Below, piece after piece: positions 1-7,574 of a DNA stretch of 28,431 nucleotides. This DNA is from Arachidicoccus sp050436765. GTDB lineage: Bacteria; Bacteroidota; Bacteroidia; Chitinophagales; Chitinophagaceae. Within the stretch, counting starts at the first letter, position 1; the number at the start of each line of letters is the position of its first letter. The position numbers and the translations under genes are program-made. The stretch covers positions 1 through 28,431 of the forward strand of contig NZ_JBNQGD010000098.1 in the NCBI RefSeq assembly GCF_050436765.1. The letters are read 5' to 3'. The notes beneath the pieces are model-generated. The model was given only the letters and a program-made list of their open reading frames with translations, was not told the origin of the DNA and searched no databases.

Positions 1-1514
1 TATATAGCTTTATTTTTATGGCGATTTTGCTTGTCAGTTCTATTGTAGTTTTACCGAGGTTAGGAACAGGTTTTTTACCTGAGATGGATGAAGGGACTAT
101 CGTTATGGACTATTCCTCTCCGCCCGGAACTACATTAGAAGAGACTGACAAGGTATTGCAGGAAGTGGAAAAAATAATTGTAGCTAATCCTCATGTGCAG
201 GCATATAGTCGGCGTACCGGAACACAGATGGGCTTCTTTATTACCGAGCCAAATACGGGAGACTATCAAATTCAATTGAAGAAAAAAAGAAATGTTTCCA
301 CCGATGAAGTAATTAATGAATTGCGCACTAAAATTGAAGCTTCTCAGCCATCTTTACGCATAGATTTTGGGCAGGTAATTAGTGATATGTTGGGTGATTT
401 AATGAGTTCTGTGCAGCCGGTAGAAATCAAAATATTTGGGCCTGACCAAAAAACGATCCAGCAATATTCTAGGAAAGTTGCCGCTATTTTAGAAAATGTA
501 AACGGAACGGCCGACGTTTTTGATGGCATTGTCATTGCCGGTCCTTCTATAAAAGTAGTGCCCGATTTTGTAAAATTGGCCCAGTATAATATAACACCGG
601 CCAGTTTCCAATATCAGTTACAAACAGGGTTGGAAGGCAATGTAGCGGGGAATATTTTTGATCCGCAGCAATTTACGCCGGTGCGTTTAATATATCCCAG
701 TTCCAATAATCTTTCGGTGAATGCGGTTAATAATAGTTTAATTTTTCTGCCCAATGGACAGACGAAACCTATCAAAGAATTTGCAAAAGTAATTTTGCAA
801 CCCGGCGCGGCAGAAGTGAACCGGGAAGATCTACAGACAATGGGTATTGTAACCAGTCGATTGGAGAATCGTGATCTGGGTAGTACAATGCAGGAAATAA
901 AAAAAGATATTGCCGGCAAAATAAATCTACCCAAAGGCTATAGCATTAGTTATGGAGGTGCATATGCCTCGCAACAGCAGTCATTCAAAGAATTGCTGAT
1001 GATATTGGCTTTATCGAGCCTGCTGGTTTTTCTTGTGATTTTATTCTTATTTCGCGATGTGCGCGTAGCATTCGTTATTTTGCTAATTTCAGTATTGGGC
1101 ATTTCAGGAAGTTATCTTTTATTGTTTTTGACAAATACGCCATTAAATGTAGGGAGCTATACCGGATTGATCATGATTGTAGGTATTATTGGGGAGAACG
1201 CCATTTTTACCTATTTGCAATTTCACGAGTCATTGCGAAAAATGAACAAAGAGCAATCTATTATTTACGCCATTAGTACAAGGCTAAGGCCCAAGTTGAT
1301 GACAGCTATAGGGGCCATTATTGCTTTAATGCCATTGGCATTGGGCATTGGTACGGGCGCGCAATTGCACCAGCCATTGGCTATTGCCGTTATTGGTGGG
1401 TTTTTAATAGCTTTGCCCTTGTTACTCATTGTGCTGCCTAGCTTGTTAAATTTAATAAAGCCAAAATTGAACGAAACGGAAATAAAGGGTATTCAACAAA
1501 ACGATGAATTATGA
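1..1514 (+). CDS. RND efflux transporter permease, C-terminal half (partial)
   Basis: Inner-membrane RND pump subunit (CusA/AcrB superfamily) that exports metals or drugs by proton antiport together with a periplasmic adaptor and an outer-membrane channel. The frame is open from base 3, so the gene begins upstream of the window; about 503 of roughly 1030 residues are present. Visible parts are the end of a membrane helix at the edge, then the second periplasmic porter/docking loop starting with FLPEMDEG, which is typical of the heavy-metal-type branch. Five hydrophobic helices follow from about nucleotide 990 to 1460, including GLIMIVGIIGENAIF, the usual helix 10-11 region. The stop overlaps the start of the response regulator by 4 nt (ATGA), so the two are translationally coupled. 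The substrate (metal or drug) cannot be decided because the helix-4 residues are not in the window. Confidence 0.93.
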   Translation, partial: YSFIFMAILLVSSIVVLPRLGTGFLPEMDEGTIVMDYSSPPGTTLEETDKVLQEVEKIIVANPHVQAYSRRTGTQMGFFITEPNTGDYQIQLKKKRNVSTDEVINELRTKIEASQPSLRIDFGQVISDMLGDLMSSVQPVEIKIFGPDQKTIQQYSRKVAAILENVNGTADVFDGIVIAGPSIKVVPDFVKLAQYNITPASFQYQLQTGLEGNVAGNIFDPQQFTPVRLIYPSSNNLSVNAVNNSLIFLPNGQTKPIKEFAKVILQPGAAEVNREDLQTMGIVTSRLENRDLGSTMQEIKKDIAGKINLPKGYSISYGGAYASQQQSFKELLMILALSSLLVFLVILFLFRDVRVAFVILLISVLGISGSYLLLFLTNTPLNVGSYTGLIMIVGIIGENAIFTYLQFHESLRKMNKEQSIIYAISTRLRPKLMTAIGAIIALMPLALGIGTGAQLHQPLAIAVIGGFLIALPLLLIVLPSLLNLIKPKLNETEIKGIQQNDEL

Positions 1515-2176
1515 AAATACTGATTGTTGAAGATGAAAAAGAGTTGGCACTGAGTATTCAGCAATATTTGCAAAAGGAAAATTATGTATGCGAAATCGCG
1601 ACGAATATAAAAGAAGGCCGCGAAAAAATTGAATACTTCGATTACGATTGTATTTTGTTGGATATAATGCTGCCCGGCGGAAGTGGTTTGACCTTGTTGG
1701 AAGAATTGAAACAGGATAAAAAAATGGATGGAGTGATTATTGTTTCTGCAAAGAATTCTTTGGAAGACCGCATCTTTTCTCTAAAAGCCGGCGCAGACGA
1801 TTACCTTTCCAAACCTTTTCACTTAGCGGAATTGAGCGCACGTGTGCAATCGATCATCAGACGAAGACAAATGGGCGGGAGTAACGAAATATCTTTCCAG
1901 GATATAAAAATAGATATTCGGGCAAAAGCGGTTTTTGTGGAGAATAAAGAAATTTGCTTAACCAAAACAGAATTTGAATTGCTGCTTTTTATGGTAATGA
2001 ATAAAGGCCGCGTTATTTCCAAGAATGCCATTGCCGAACATCTATCGGGTCAGTCGGCGATGTATTTCGATAATTTTGATATCATTTATACACATATAAA
2101 AAATCTTAAAAAGAAATTATCTTCGATGGGTAGTTCTATTAAAACTATTTACGGAACGGGCTATAAATTATCTTAA
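1511..2176 (+). CDS. OmpR/PhoB-family response regulator
   Basis: DNA-binding response regulator of 221 aa. The receiver domain (about 1-118) has the acidic pocket E7/D8, phospho-acceptor D51 in LLDIMLPG, switch residue S79 and K101 in the KPF motif. The winged-helix effector domain (about 128-221) has the usual LTKTEFELL start and ends at the wing GTGYKL. It overlaps the RND gene by 4 nt and the kinase by 1 nt, so pump, regulator and sensor form one operon. Regulators of this subfamily bind direct repeats with a 10-11 bp period. Three promoters downstream (4948-5003, 5467-5500, 6492-6547) carry 11-bp-phased repeats that could be its sites; this link is inference. CusR, CzcR and RprY-type regulators are the nearest named comparisons, but no specific symbol is justified. 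Confidence 0.95.
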   Translation: MKILIVEDEKELALSIQQYLQKENYVCEIATNIKEGREKIEYFDYDCILLDIMLPGGSGLTLLEELKQDKKMDGVIIVSAKNSLEDRIFSLKAGADDYLSKPFHLAELSARVQSIIRRRQMGGSNEISFQDIKIDIRAKAVFVENKEICLTKTEFELLLFMVMNKGRVISKNAIAEHLSGQSAMYFDNFDIIYTHIKNLKKKLSSMGSSIKTIYGTGYKLS

Positions 2177-3438
2177 TGAAGTTACTCAATTACACATCTA
2201 TTCGTTATTTGTTATTTACAGCTTTGCTATTATTTATAAGCATCCCGGTATTTTATTTTGTATTGAACAAGATTTTTATCCACTCCATTGATAACGATTT
2301 ATCGCAACAGGCAATAGAAATTCCAATACATCAGAATTTTATAAAATCTGAAAGAGATTTGGCACTATGGAGAACTTTAGATAACGATTTGGATATCGTA
2401 AAAGCGGATAGCCTGGTCTTTCATAAAGCGCCTTTTACGGAGAAAAGAAAGACAAATGCTGATGATGAACCTGAGGACTATCGTATTCTGCAAAAGCGCA
2501 TAAATATACTCGGCCAGGAATACATCGTTCAGATAAAATCTTCGATGATAGAGCAGGAAGATTTGGTGCAAACTATTTTAATTATTCAGTTTACCTTGTT
2601 TTGTCTATTGCTACTAGGCGCAGTTGTCATCAATTATTTCATCAATAAAAAAGTATGGCAGCCATTTTATGAAAATCTGGAATTTTTGAAGAGTTTCAAA
2701 TTGGAAAATTCTGTTGCTGAGCCAACTGTAGATAGTAGGATACAAGAATTTCGGCAATTGAACAGGTCGGTTCGTCAGTTGGCGGTAGGTGTGCGCAACG
2801 CTTATCTTTCGCAGAAAGAATTTACGGAAAATGCATCACATGAATTGCAAACACCCCTGTCTGTTTTGAAATTTAAATTGGAATTATTATTGCAAGATAA
2901 AGCGTTATCAGAAGAACAAAGTAGATTGATTGATGATATGTATCAGGTGATCGAGCAAATGGAGAGACTGAATAAGAATCTATTGCTCTTAAGTAAAATT
3001 GAAAATCGTCAATTTGCTTTTAATGAAAACTTTGAGGTAAATGCCGTTGCCTTGGAAACCAAAAACGAATTGCAATTTATGGCTGATGCAAAAGCACAGG
3101 AGATAAAAATTAATTCTTCTGTTGAAATACTCTCCTTAAAAGGCAACAAGCAATTGTTTAAAACAATGATTAAAAACCTTCTTCGTAATGCTATTCAGCA
3201 TTCTGAAAGCGGTGCTTTAATTACAGTTGATGTTTCCAAAGACACTATTATTATAAAAAACCCCGGAATGGCAATGTCCATCGCAAAAGACAAACTTTTT
3301 ACAAGATTTTCTAAGTCGGAAAATGTTAAAGGCAATGGTTTAGGATTGGCTATTGCTAAAAGTATTGCGACGCTTCATTACTTGCAATTAAATTATTATT
3401 TTAAAGAAGGCATGCATTGCTTTCAGATTGATATTTAG
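2176..3438 (+). CDS. Membrane sensor histidine kinase
   Basis: Sensor kinase of 420 aa, partner of the preceding regulator (TAATG overlap). Membrane helices lie at about 12-30 and 132-154 and enclose a small periplasmic sensor of about 100 residues with no recognised fold. The HisKA domain has H222 in ASHELQTPLSV. The ATPase domain has the N box NLLRNAIQHS (N334/N338), the F box LFTRFSKSE (374-382) and the G2 box GNGLGLAIAKS (387 onward). The G1 box reads KNPGMAM where most kinases have DxGxG, so the adenine-contacting Asp is replaced by Asn (N362). This change is tolerated in part of the family, so the protein is probably still active. The kinase lacks a clear HAMP signature, although the length after helix 2 would allow a short one. 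The periplasmic signal is unknown. Confidence 0.95.
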   Translation: MKLLNYTSIRYLLFTALLLFISIPVFYFVLNKIFIHSIDNDLSQQAIEIPIHQNFIKSERDLALWRTLDNDLDIVKADSLVFHKAPFTEKRKTNADDEPEDYRILQKRINILGQEYIVQIKSSMIEQEDLVQTILIIQFTLFCLLLLGAVVINYFINKKVWQPFYENLEFLKSFKLENSVAEPTVDSRIQEFRQLNRSVRQLAVGVRNAYLSQKEFTENASHELQTPLSVLKFKLELLLQDKALSEEQSRLIDDMYQVIEQMERLNKNLLLLSKIENRQFAFNENFEVNAVALETKNELQFMADAKAQEIKINSSVEILSLKGNKQLFKTMIKNLLRNAIQHSESGALITVDVSKDTIIIKNPGMAMSIAKDKLFTRFSKSENVKGNGLGLAIAKSIATLHYLQLNYYFKEGMHCFQIDI

Positions 3439-3784
3439 CCCATATTTTGTAGCGATTTTCCTTAGATTTTTCACCTATTTAATTTTAGGTTGTCGATGAA
3501 TAATGACGAAGATGTTAAAGAAATATGCATGATTTTACCGGCAAAATGAAGTTTACGTAATCGCTGAAAATGAAGTTGGGAAATGGGCTCTATTTAATAG
3601 GTTTACCTGTAAAAAAATGAAATAAATGGGGCATTTTAGACGCAGAGAGTGGATTTAGGGGGATGCCAGAAATCGAATGGCAAACAGATTGATAAAATAT
3701 TTTCATTACTGTGGGAATAAAAACTATTTTGCAGTTATAATTTTGGACAATATTCCTGAAAAGATTATTGTCAATATATAAGTA
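3439..3784. other. 346-nt intergenic stretch, no convincing gene
   Basis: Between the kinase and the fatty-acid-hydroxylase-like gene. Its first part (3460-3495) resembles the PepSY promoter at 4968-5006. ATTT recurs every 11 bp at 3433, 3444, 3455, 3466 and 3477. A short coding-like frame at about 3534-3622 has no recognisable product. Near 3725-3745 are two possible -7 elements for the next gene: TATTTTGCAG (3725-3734), identical to the string at the porin promoter, and TAATTTTG (3738-3745), an exact TAnnTTTG match. GGATGCCAGA at 3661-3670 recurs at 4851-4860. Confidence 0.6.
3460..3495 (+). promoter_or_regulatory. Degenerate copy of the PepSY promoter
   Basis: Aligned with 4968-5006, the two share TTAGATT, TTCAC, TTTTAG and TTGTCG in the same order with one or two single-base gaps. 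In this copy the -7 box is damaged (TAGGTTG instead of TAGCTTTG), so it is probably weak or dead. No gene homologous to the PepSY protein follows it. It may be a relic of a duplicated promoter/gene unit. Confidence 0.4.
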
Positions 3785-4654
3785 TTGGAACTTAATTTAG
3801 AAATATGGAAAAACGTTGGCAAAGAATATTTTAATTATTATAAAATGAATCACTCATTTCGAAATTATATTTCGTCACATGGCAATTTGGTACAACTGGT
3901 TTTATTTGTCAGTATATTTTTTATTAGTTGGAATATTGAAAATATATATGGTGTAATATTCAATTATAAAAAATGGAAACACAGCTTTGTAAATGCTCCA
4001 TTTATTTTGACTAGTATTCCCTGTCAATTTATTTTAGGAATAGCCTTTGTCGAGGTTATTAAATGGACAACCATGCACAAGTTCGGGCTGTCCTTTCTTT
4101 TCCATTTTGGGAGAAAACCAGTGCTGCTTTTTTTAGCGACTTTTGTCCTACTTGATTTTGGTGAATATGTCTACCATGTCGTAATGCATAAATTTAAGAT
4201 ACTTTGGCGATTCCACTTGGTACATCACTCCGATAATATGGTAGATATTTCCACCACATTAAGGGAGCATCCAGGAGAAACTATTATAAGATTGTCATTT
4301 ACGTTACTTTGGGTATTCTTAAGTGGGGCTGTTTTTTGGGCGTTAACTTTAAGACAGATAATTCAAGTTTTTACCACATTGTTTGCGCATATAAATTATC
4401 GTTTGCCGGAAAAGATAAATAATGTTTTAGGACTAGTACTTATTACGCCCAACATGCATCAAGTTCATCATCACTATAAACAGCCATATACTGATTGCAA
4501 TTATGGAGATGTACTAAGTATTTGGGACAGATTATTTGGGACTTTTAATACGCTGCCTGTTGACGATTTGATATTTGGTTTAGATACACATTTGGAGGCC
4601 GGAGACCATCCTGATTTTAAAAACCTCATAAAAATGCCTTTTAGAAAAAAGTGA
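3785..4654 (+). CDS. Fatty acid hydroxylase / sterol desaturase family membrane protein
   Basis: Integral-membrane di-iron oxygenase family (FA_hydroxylase), 289 aa counted from TTG at 3785. The histidine clusters that bind iron are all present: H131xxxH135, H144LVHH148 and H225xxHHH230, followed by the family signature NYGDVLSIWDRLFGT near 239-253. Four or more hydrophobic helices surround them. Family members hydroxylate or desaturate lipids, sterols or carotenoid-like substrates; the substrate here is unknown. The start is uncertain. No in-frame ATG precedes 3845, a stop lies just before the TTG (3779-3781), and starting at ATG 3845 would give 269 aa with all motifs intact. It is followed by 383 nt without a gene, so it is probably transcribed alone. 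Confidence 0.88.
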   Translation: MELNLEIWKNVGKEYFNYYKMNHSFRNYISSHGNLVQLVLFVSIFFISWNIENIYGVIFNYKKWKHSFVNAPFILTSIPCQFILGIAFVEVIKWTTMHKFGLSFLFHFGRKPVLLFLATFVLLDFGEYVYHVVMHKFKILWRFHLVHHSDNMVDISTTLREHPGETIIRLSFTLLWVFLSGAVFWALTLRQIIQVFTTLFAHINYRLPEKINNVLGLVLITPNMHQVHHHYKQPYTDCNYGDVLSIWDRLFGTFNTLPVDDLIFGLDTHLEAGDHPDFKNLIKMPFRKK

Positions 4655-4947
4655 GAAGCATTTGAAAGGCAAGAACTGCATTGCACTTAAAAGCATTACT
4701 TCAGCTTTCGATATGTTCCCTTTTGTTTTTGCGTGGCTTTGGATATTAGCTTTATTAAATGTGAAACTAAAGCTGAAGCCATATCTATGTTCATAGTTAG
4801 GCTTTAAAAGTTTAAAGAATTATTTTAGGTGCTAACTTAAACTTTAAATGGGATGCCAGAGAATCTTTTACCGGGTAATTGTATTGACAAGCTTGCTTTG
4901 ACGAGCAATCAGAATCAGAATAACGGGCTGGCATTTCAAAATTTTGA
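4655..4947. repeat. Intergenic stretch with a 10-bp inverted repeat
   Basis: No gene is seen. CTTCAGCTTT at 4699-4708 and AAAGCTGAAG at 4769-4778 are exact inverted copies 60 nt apart. The stem lacks a following T-run, so it is not a standard terminator for the gene ending at 4654. The rest is AT-rich without clear structure. Confidence 0.45.
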
Positions 4948-5003
4948 TTCAGCTTTTCCACAAATTGCCTTTAGATTCTTCACAGATTGAGGTTTTAGCT
5001 TTG
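4948..5003 (+). promoter_or_regulatory. PepSY-gene promoter with 11-bp-phased operator
   Basis: The -7 box TAGCTTTG lies at 4996-5003, an exact match to the Bacteroidota TAnnTTTG consensus. There is no TTTG at the expected -33 site. That place is instead covered by hexamers spaced 11 bp apart: TTCAGC 4948, CACAAA 4959, TTTAGA 4970, CACAGA 4981. The last hexamer begins 15 nt before the -7 box. An activator-dependent promoter is the natural reading. The individual hexamers are less well conserved here than at the next two promoters. Confidence 0.6.
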
Positions 5004-5037
5004 TCGCACATTATTTAATAACTAAAATTTCAAAGAA

Positions 5038-5463
5038 ATGAAACATCAAATGATTGGGATGGCAATTGCGGCAATTAGTTTAACTTCCATTGGTGCTTGT
5101 GCACAGGTACACGTTCCACAAATGGCAAAAGAGGCTTTTATGAAAGCTTACCCACATGTGGCTCATCCCAAATGGGAAACCGAAAAAGGAAATTTCGAAG
5201 GCAACTGGAAACAAAATGGGTATGACCACTCAGCAATGTTTAGTCCTACAGGGAAATTTGTCGGTTCAGAGACAGATATTAACCCGAAAGGTCTGCCTGC
5301 AATGGCCAAAGATTATATGACTAAGAATGTACATGCGAACGTTAAAGAGGTATCTCTTAACAAAGACGCAAAAGGTTCCATTACTTTTGAGGCAGATGTA
5401 AAAGGGAAAGCCTATATTTTTGATAAAGGCGGGAATTTTCTGAAAGTAGGCGAGGACGATTAA
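5038..5463 (+). CDS. PepSY-like periplasmic protein
   Basis: Small secreted protein of 141 aa with a signal peptide (MKHQMIGMAIAAISLTSIG, predicted cut after GACA) and a mature domain of the PepSY-like type (PF11396-like). Features of that family visible here are an early F..AYP.....KWE motif, a central FxxxGKFVGSE strand and a repeat of the same fold ending in GKAYIFDKGGNFL. Such proteins are common in Bacteroidota near two-component systems and RND pumps. Their function is not established; inhibitory or sensing roles have been proposed. ATG 5038 gives the complete signal peptide. PAP2 follows after 51 nt but has its own promoter-like element in that gap. Confidence 0.85.
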   Translation: MKHQMIGMAIAAISLTSIGACAQVHVPQMAKEAFMKAYPHVAHPKWETEKGNFEGNWKQNGYDHSAMFSPTGKFVGSETDINPKGLPAMAKDYMTKNVHANVKEVSLNKDAKGSITFEADVKGKAYIFDKGGNFLKVGEDD

Positions 5464-5466
5464 CAT

Positions 5467-5500
5467 TTCAGATTTCGTTCAGAATTGAGCCTTATCTCTG
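5467..5500 (+). promoter_or_regulatory. PAP2-gene promoter with TTCAGA-N5-TTCAGA operator
   Basis: Two perfect TTCAGA hexamers at 5467-5472 and 5478-5483 (11-bp period) are followed by TATCTCTG at 5493-5500, which matches TAnnTTTG at all but one fixed position. The second hexamer begins 15 nt before the -7 box, exactly as at the PepSY and propeller promoters. Expected transcription start is near 5504, which leaves a leader of about 11 nt before ATG 5515. Confidence 0.6.
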
Positions 5501-5514
5501 CCCAAATTATTTAT

Positions 5515-6231
5515 ATGAAGCGTAGTAGGGCTCTTTTGCTTTTACTGTTTTTGTTTACCTTTTTTGCAGCGAATGCACAACAGGTTGCTGATACAGCTGT
5601 ATATACCAAATACGCGACAGATACAATTGCTCCGCTACGTTTTAGTTATCACCAGTTGTATGTGCCGGGCGGATTGGTGGCCGCAGGTTTGGCCACGTTT
5701 TGGAATAAGAAAGAAGGCGTGAAAAATGAATTAGTGGAACTTAGAGATAATCATTTTTCCAGCTTCAGGACGCATATAGATAACTACCTTCAATTTTCTC
5801 CTTTTCTAATCGCTTATGGATTGGATGCGGCAGGCGTGAAATCAAAAACAGATTTTATGAACCGCTCCGCAATTATGTTTAAGGGTGAAGTGATGATGCT
5901 GGGTATCGTTTATATATTGAAAAATTCGGTAAAAGAGTTGCGACCGGACGGTTCGGCTTATAATTCTTTCCCGTCAGGGCATACCGCGCAGGCATTTGCT
6001 GCTGCCACTTTATTAAGCGAAGAATATAAAGATCGCTTTAAATGGATGCCTTATGCCGCATACGGATTGGCTTCAGGAGTGGGGGTTTTACGTATGGCCA
6101 ACAATAAGCATTATATATGTGACATTTTGGTAGGCGCCGGTATTGGCGTCTTATCAATGAAAGTCGCCTATTGGACACACCACTATAAATGGGGCAGAAA
6201 GAAAATTGTTTTTAATCCGGCAGATTATTAA
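5515..6231 (+). CDS. PAP2 superfamily phosphatase (secreted)
   Basis: Phosphatidic-acid-phosphatase-type enzyme of 239 aa, with an N-terminal signal peptide ending AANAQ (residues 1-21). All three PAP2 motifs are seen: K136xxxxxxR143P, P153SGH156, and R193-x5-H199xxxD203 (the usual Ser before the Arg is Leu). The nucleophile is the second His and the first His is the acid. Such enzymes remove phosphate from lipid phosphates or undecaprenyl pyrophosphate at the periplasmic face; which applies here is unknown. A TTG-initiated reading from 5485 would put the operator and -7 box inside or next to the coding region. ATG 5515 gives a clean signal peptide and is preferred. It probably responds to the same regulator as its neighbours. 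Confidence 0.9.
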   Translation: MKRSRALLLLLFLFTFFAANAQQVADTAVYTKYATDTIAPLRFSYHQLYVPGGLVAAGLATFWNKKEGVKNELVELRDNHFSSFRTHIDNYLQFSPFLIAYGLDAAGVKSKTDFMNRSAIMFKGEVMMLGIVYILKNSVKELRPDGSAYNSFPSGHTAQAFAAATLLSEEYKDRFKWMPYAAYGLASGVGVLRMANNKHYICDILVGAGIGVLSMKVAYWTHHYKWGRKKIVFNPADY

Positions 6232-6372
6232 TTTAGAGGAATTATAGGGTAACATTCTTTCCTTTTGTAAACTAAATCAGCCTCACTTGTAATGTAAGCC
6301 AGGTAGCTTCGATTAGGGCAAACAAAAGATATTTTCAATCTTCCACTCATAGCCTAAAGAGTAACGATGTTG

Positions 6373-6402
6373 TTTGCTTGTAAGTAAGTATTTGTAACTT
6401 TA
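6373..6402 (+). promoter_or_regulatory. Possible extra promoter, target unclear
   Basis: TTTG at 6373-6376, an 18-nt spacer, then TAACTTTA at 6395-6402 (one mismatch to TAnnTTTG). It lies in the 326-nt gap between PAP2 and the propeller gene. Transcription from here would run through about 150 nt before the propeller start and could give a longer leader or a small RNA. Evidence is weak. Confidence 0.25.
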
Positions 6403-6491
6403 GCAGAGTTTATAGGTATTTGAGGACAAAGATTAAAGCAGCCTTGTAAGGACGGCAGATTTCTTGATGAAGCTTAAGACTATTGAAAATC

Positions 6492-6547
6492 TTCCTTTCC
6501 TCTTCGCTAAAACTTCAGAATGAATTCAGAATTCAACGTTTTTTTTG
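6492..6547 (+). promoter_or_regulatory. Propeller-gene promoter with four 11-bp-phased TTC units
   Basis: Units start at 6492 (TTCCTT), 6503 (TTCGCT), 6514 (TTCAGA) and 6525 (TTCAGA), each exactly 11 bp after the last. Fifteen nt after the last unit start lies TTTTTTTG (6540-6547), which matches TAnnTTTG except for A to T at the second base. The predicted start of transcription is near 6551, only about 7 nt before ATG 6558. Confidence 0.55.
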
Positions 6548-6557
6548 TAAAAAAATC

Positions 6558-7574
6558 ATGAAAAGATTATTTCCAGCCCTTTTACTTGTAATGATAGTCC
6601 TTGTAAATATTACATGGGTTACCGCACAAACGAATAAAAAATATTTTGTTGCCAAAACTCTAAAGATTGGTGGCGATGGGGGCTGGGATTACTTAGCCGT
6701 CCATCAGAACAATTTGTACGTTTCCCACAGTAAACTGGTGAATATTATCAATAAAAAAACGGGTGCTTTGGTCGGAGTCATTAACGGTACTATCGGCGTG
6801 CATGGTTTTGCATTTGTCCCTGCTTTAAATAAAGGTTTTATCAGTGAAGGCAGAGCTGATAGCGTCATTGTTTTTGACCTTTCAACATATAAAATCCTGG
6901 CACGTATTGCTACAGGTAAAAATCCCGATGCAATAATGTATGATGATTTTTCTAAGAAGATTATAGTATGCGACGGGCATAGCAATAGTTTGAGTATCAT
7001 TGACCCTGTAACCGAAAAAGTGGTTGCAACGATCGCATTAGCGGGAAAACCAGAAACAGCAGTTGCCGATGGAACAGGAAAAGTATATGTAAACATTGAA
7101 GACAAAAGTTTGATAACAGAAATTGATTTGGCGAGGGGTCGGATTTTGAATGAATGGCCGTTAAGCCCAGGTGAGGGCCCCAGCGGTCTTGCATTTGATA
7201 AAGAAACAAAGAGGCTTTTTGCGGGATGCGACAATCAACTACTTGTGGTGATGAATGCGAATAATGGGAAAATAATTACCACCTTGCCCATTGGCAGAGG
7301 ATGCGATGGTGTTGCCTTCGATGATGCCAGCAAACAAGTCTTTTCTTCTAATGGAGAGGGTACACTTACGGTAATAAAGGAAATGAATAAAGATAATTTT
7401 GTTGTTCAACAAAATCTTTTGACAAAAAAAGGGGCAAGAACGATTGCATTGGATACGCATACACATACACTATACTTGCCGACAGCCAATTTTGAGAAAA
7501 ATGAAGTAGCACATAAAAGACCTGTGACAATCCCCGGAAGTTTTGAGGTTTTGGTGGTAAAGCCCCTAAAATAA
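6558..7574 (+). CDS. Secreted YncE/YVTN-type beta-propeller protein
   Basis: Periplasmic protein of 338 aa. A signal peptide (MKRLFPALLLVMIVLVN, cut near WVTAQ) is followed by repeated blades of the YncE/YVTN type. Examples are DSVIVFDLSTYKILARI, NSLSIIDPVTEKVVATI, LITEIDLARGRILNEW and LLVVMNANNGKIITTL, each about 40-45 residues apart, giving roughly seven blades. Family members are binding or scaffold proteins without a common enzyme activity. A longer TTG-initiated frame from 6483 would be translated through the operator array, so ATG 6558 is chosen. The shared promoter type suggests control together with the PepSY and PAP2 genes. Confidence 0.85.
   Translation: MKRLFPALLLVMIVLVNITWVTAQTNKKYFVAKTLKIGGDGGWDYLAVHQNNLYVSHSKLVNIINKKTGALVGVINGTIGVHGFAFVPALNKGFISEGRADSVIVFDLSTYKILARIATGKNPDAIMYDDFSKKIIVCDGHSNSLSIIDPVTEKVVATIALAGKPETAVADGTGKVYVNIEDKSLITEIDLARGRILNEWPLSPGEGPSGLAFDKETKRLFAGCDNQLLVVMNANNGKIITTLPIGRGCDGVAFDDASKQVFSSNGEGTLTVIKEMNKDNFVVQQNLLTKKGARTIALDTHTHTLYLPTANFEKNEVAHKRPVTIPGSFEVLVVKPLK

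Noticed and set aside
3422..3438. TTCAGA followed 11 bp later by ATTTAG at the end of the kinase gene
   Set aside because: It is coding sequence (FQIDI) and no -7 box lies at the expected 15-nt distance.
3534..3622. Short coding-like frame in the gap after the kinase
   Set aside because: About 29 codons, begins after a stop without a start codon and resembles no known domain.
3661..4860. GGATGCCAGA occurring at 3661-3670 and 4851-4860
   Set aside because: A 10-bp match in two intergenic stretches with different flanks; too short to call a repeat family, though both lie near the degenerate and intact PepSY promoters.
6704..7234. 176-codon minus-strand frame opposite the propeller gene
   Set aside because: It lies wholly inside a clear coding region, has no family features and no start context; it is a shadow frame.
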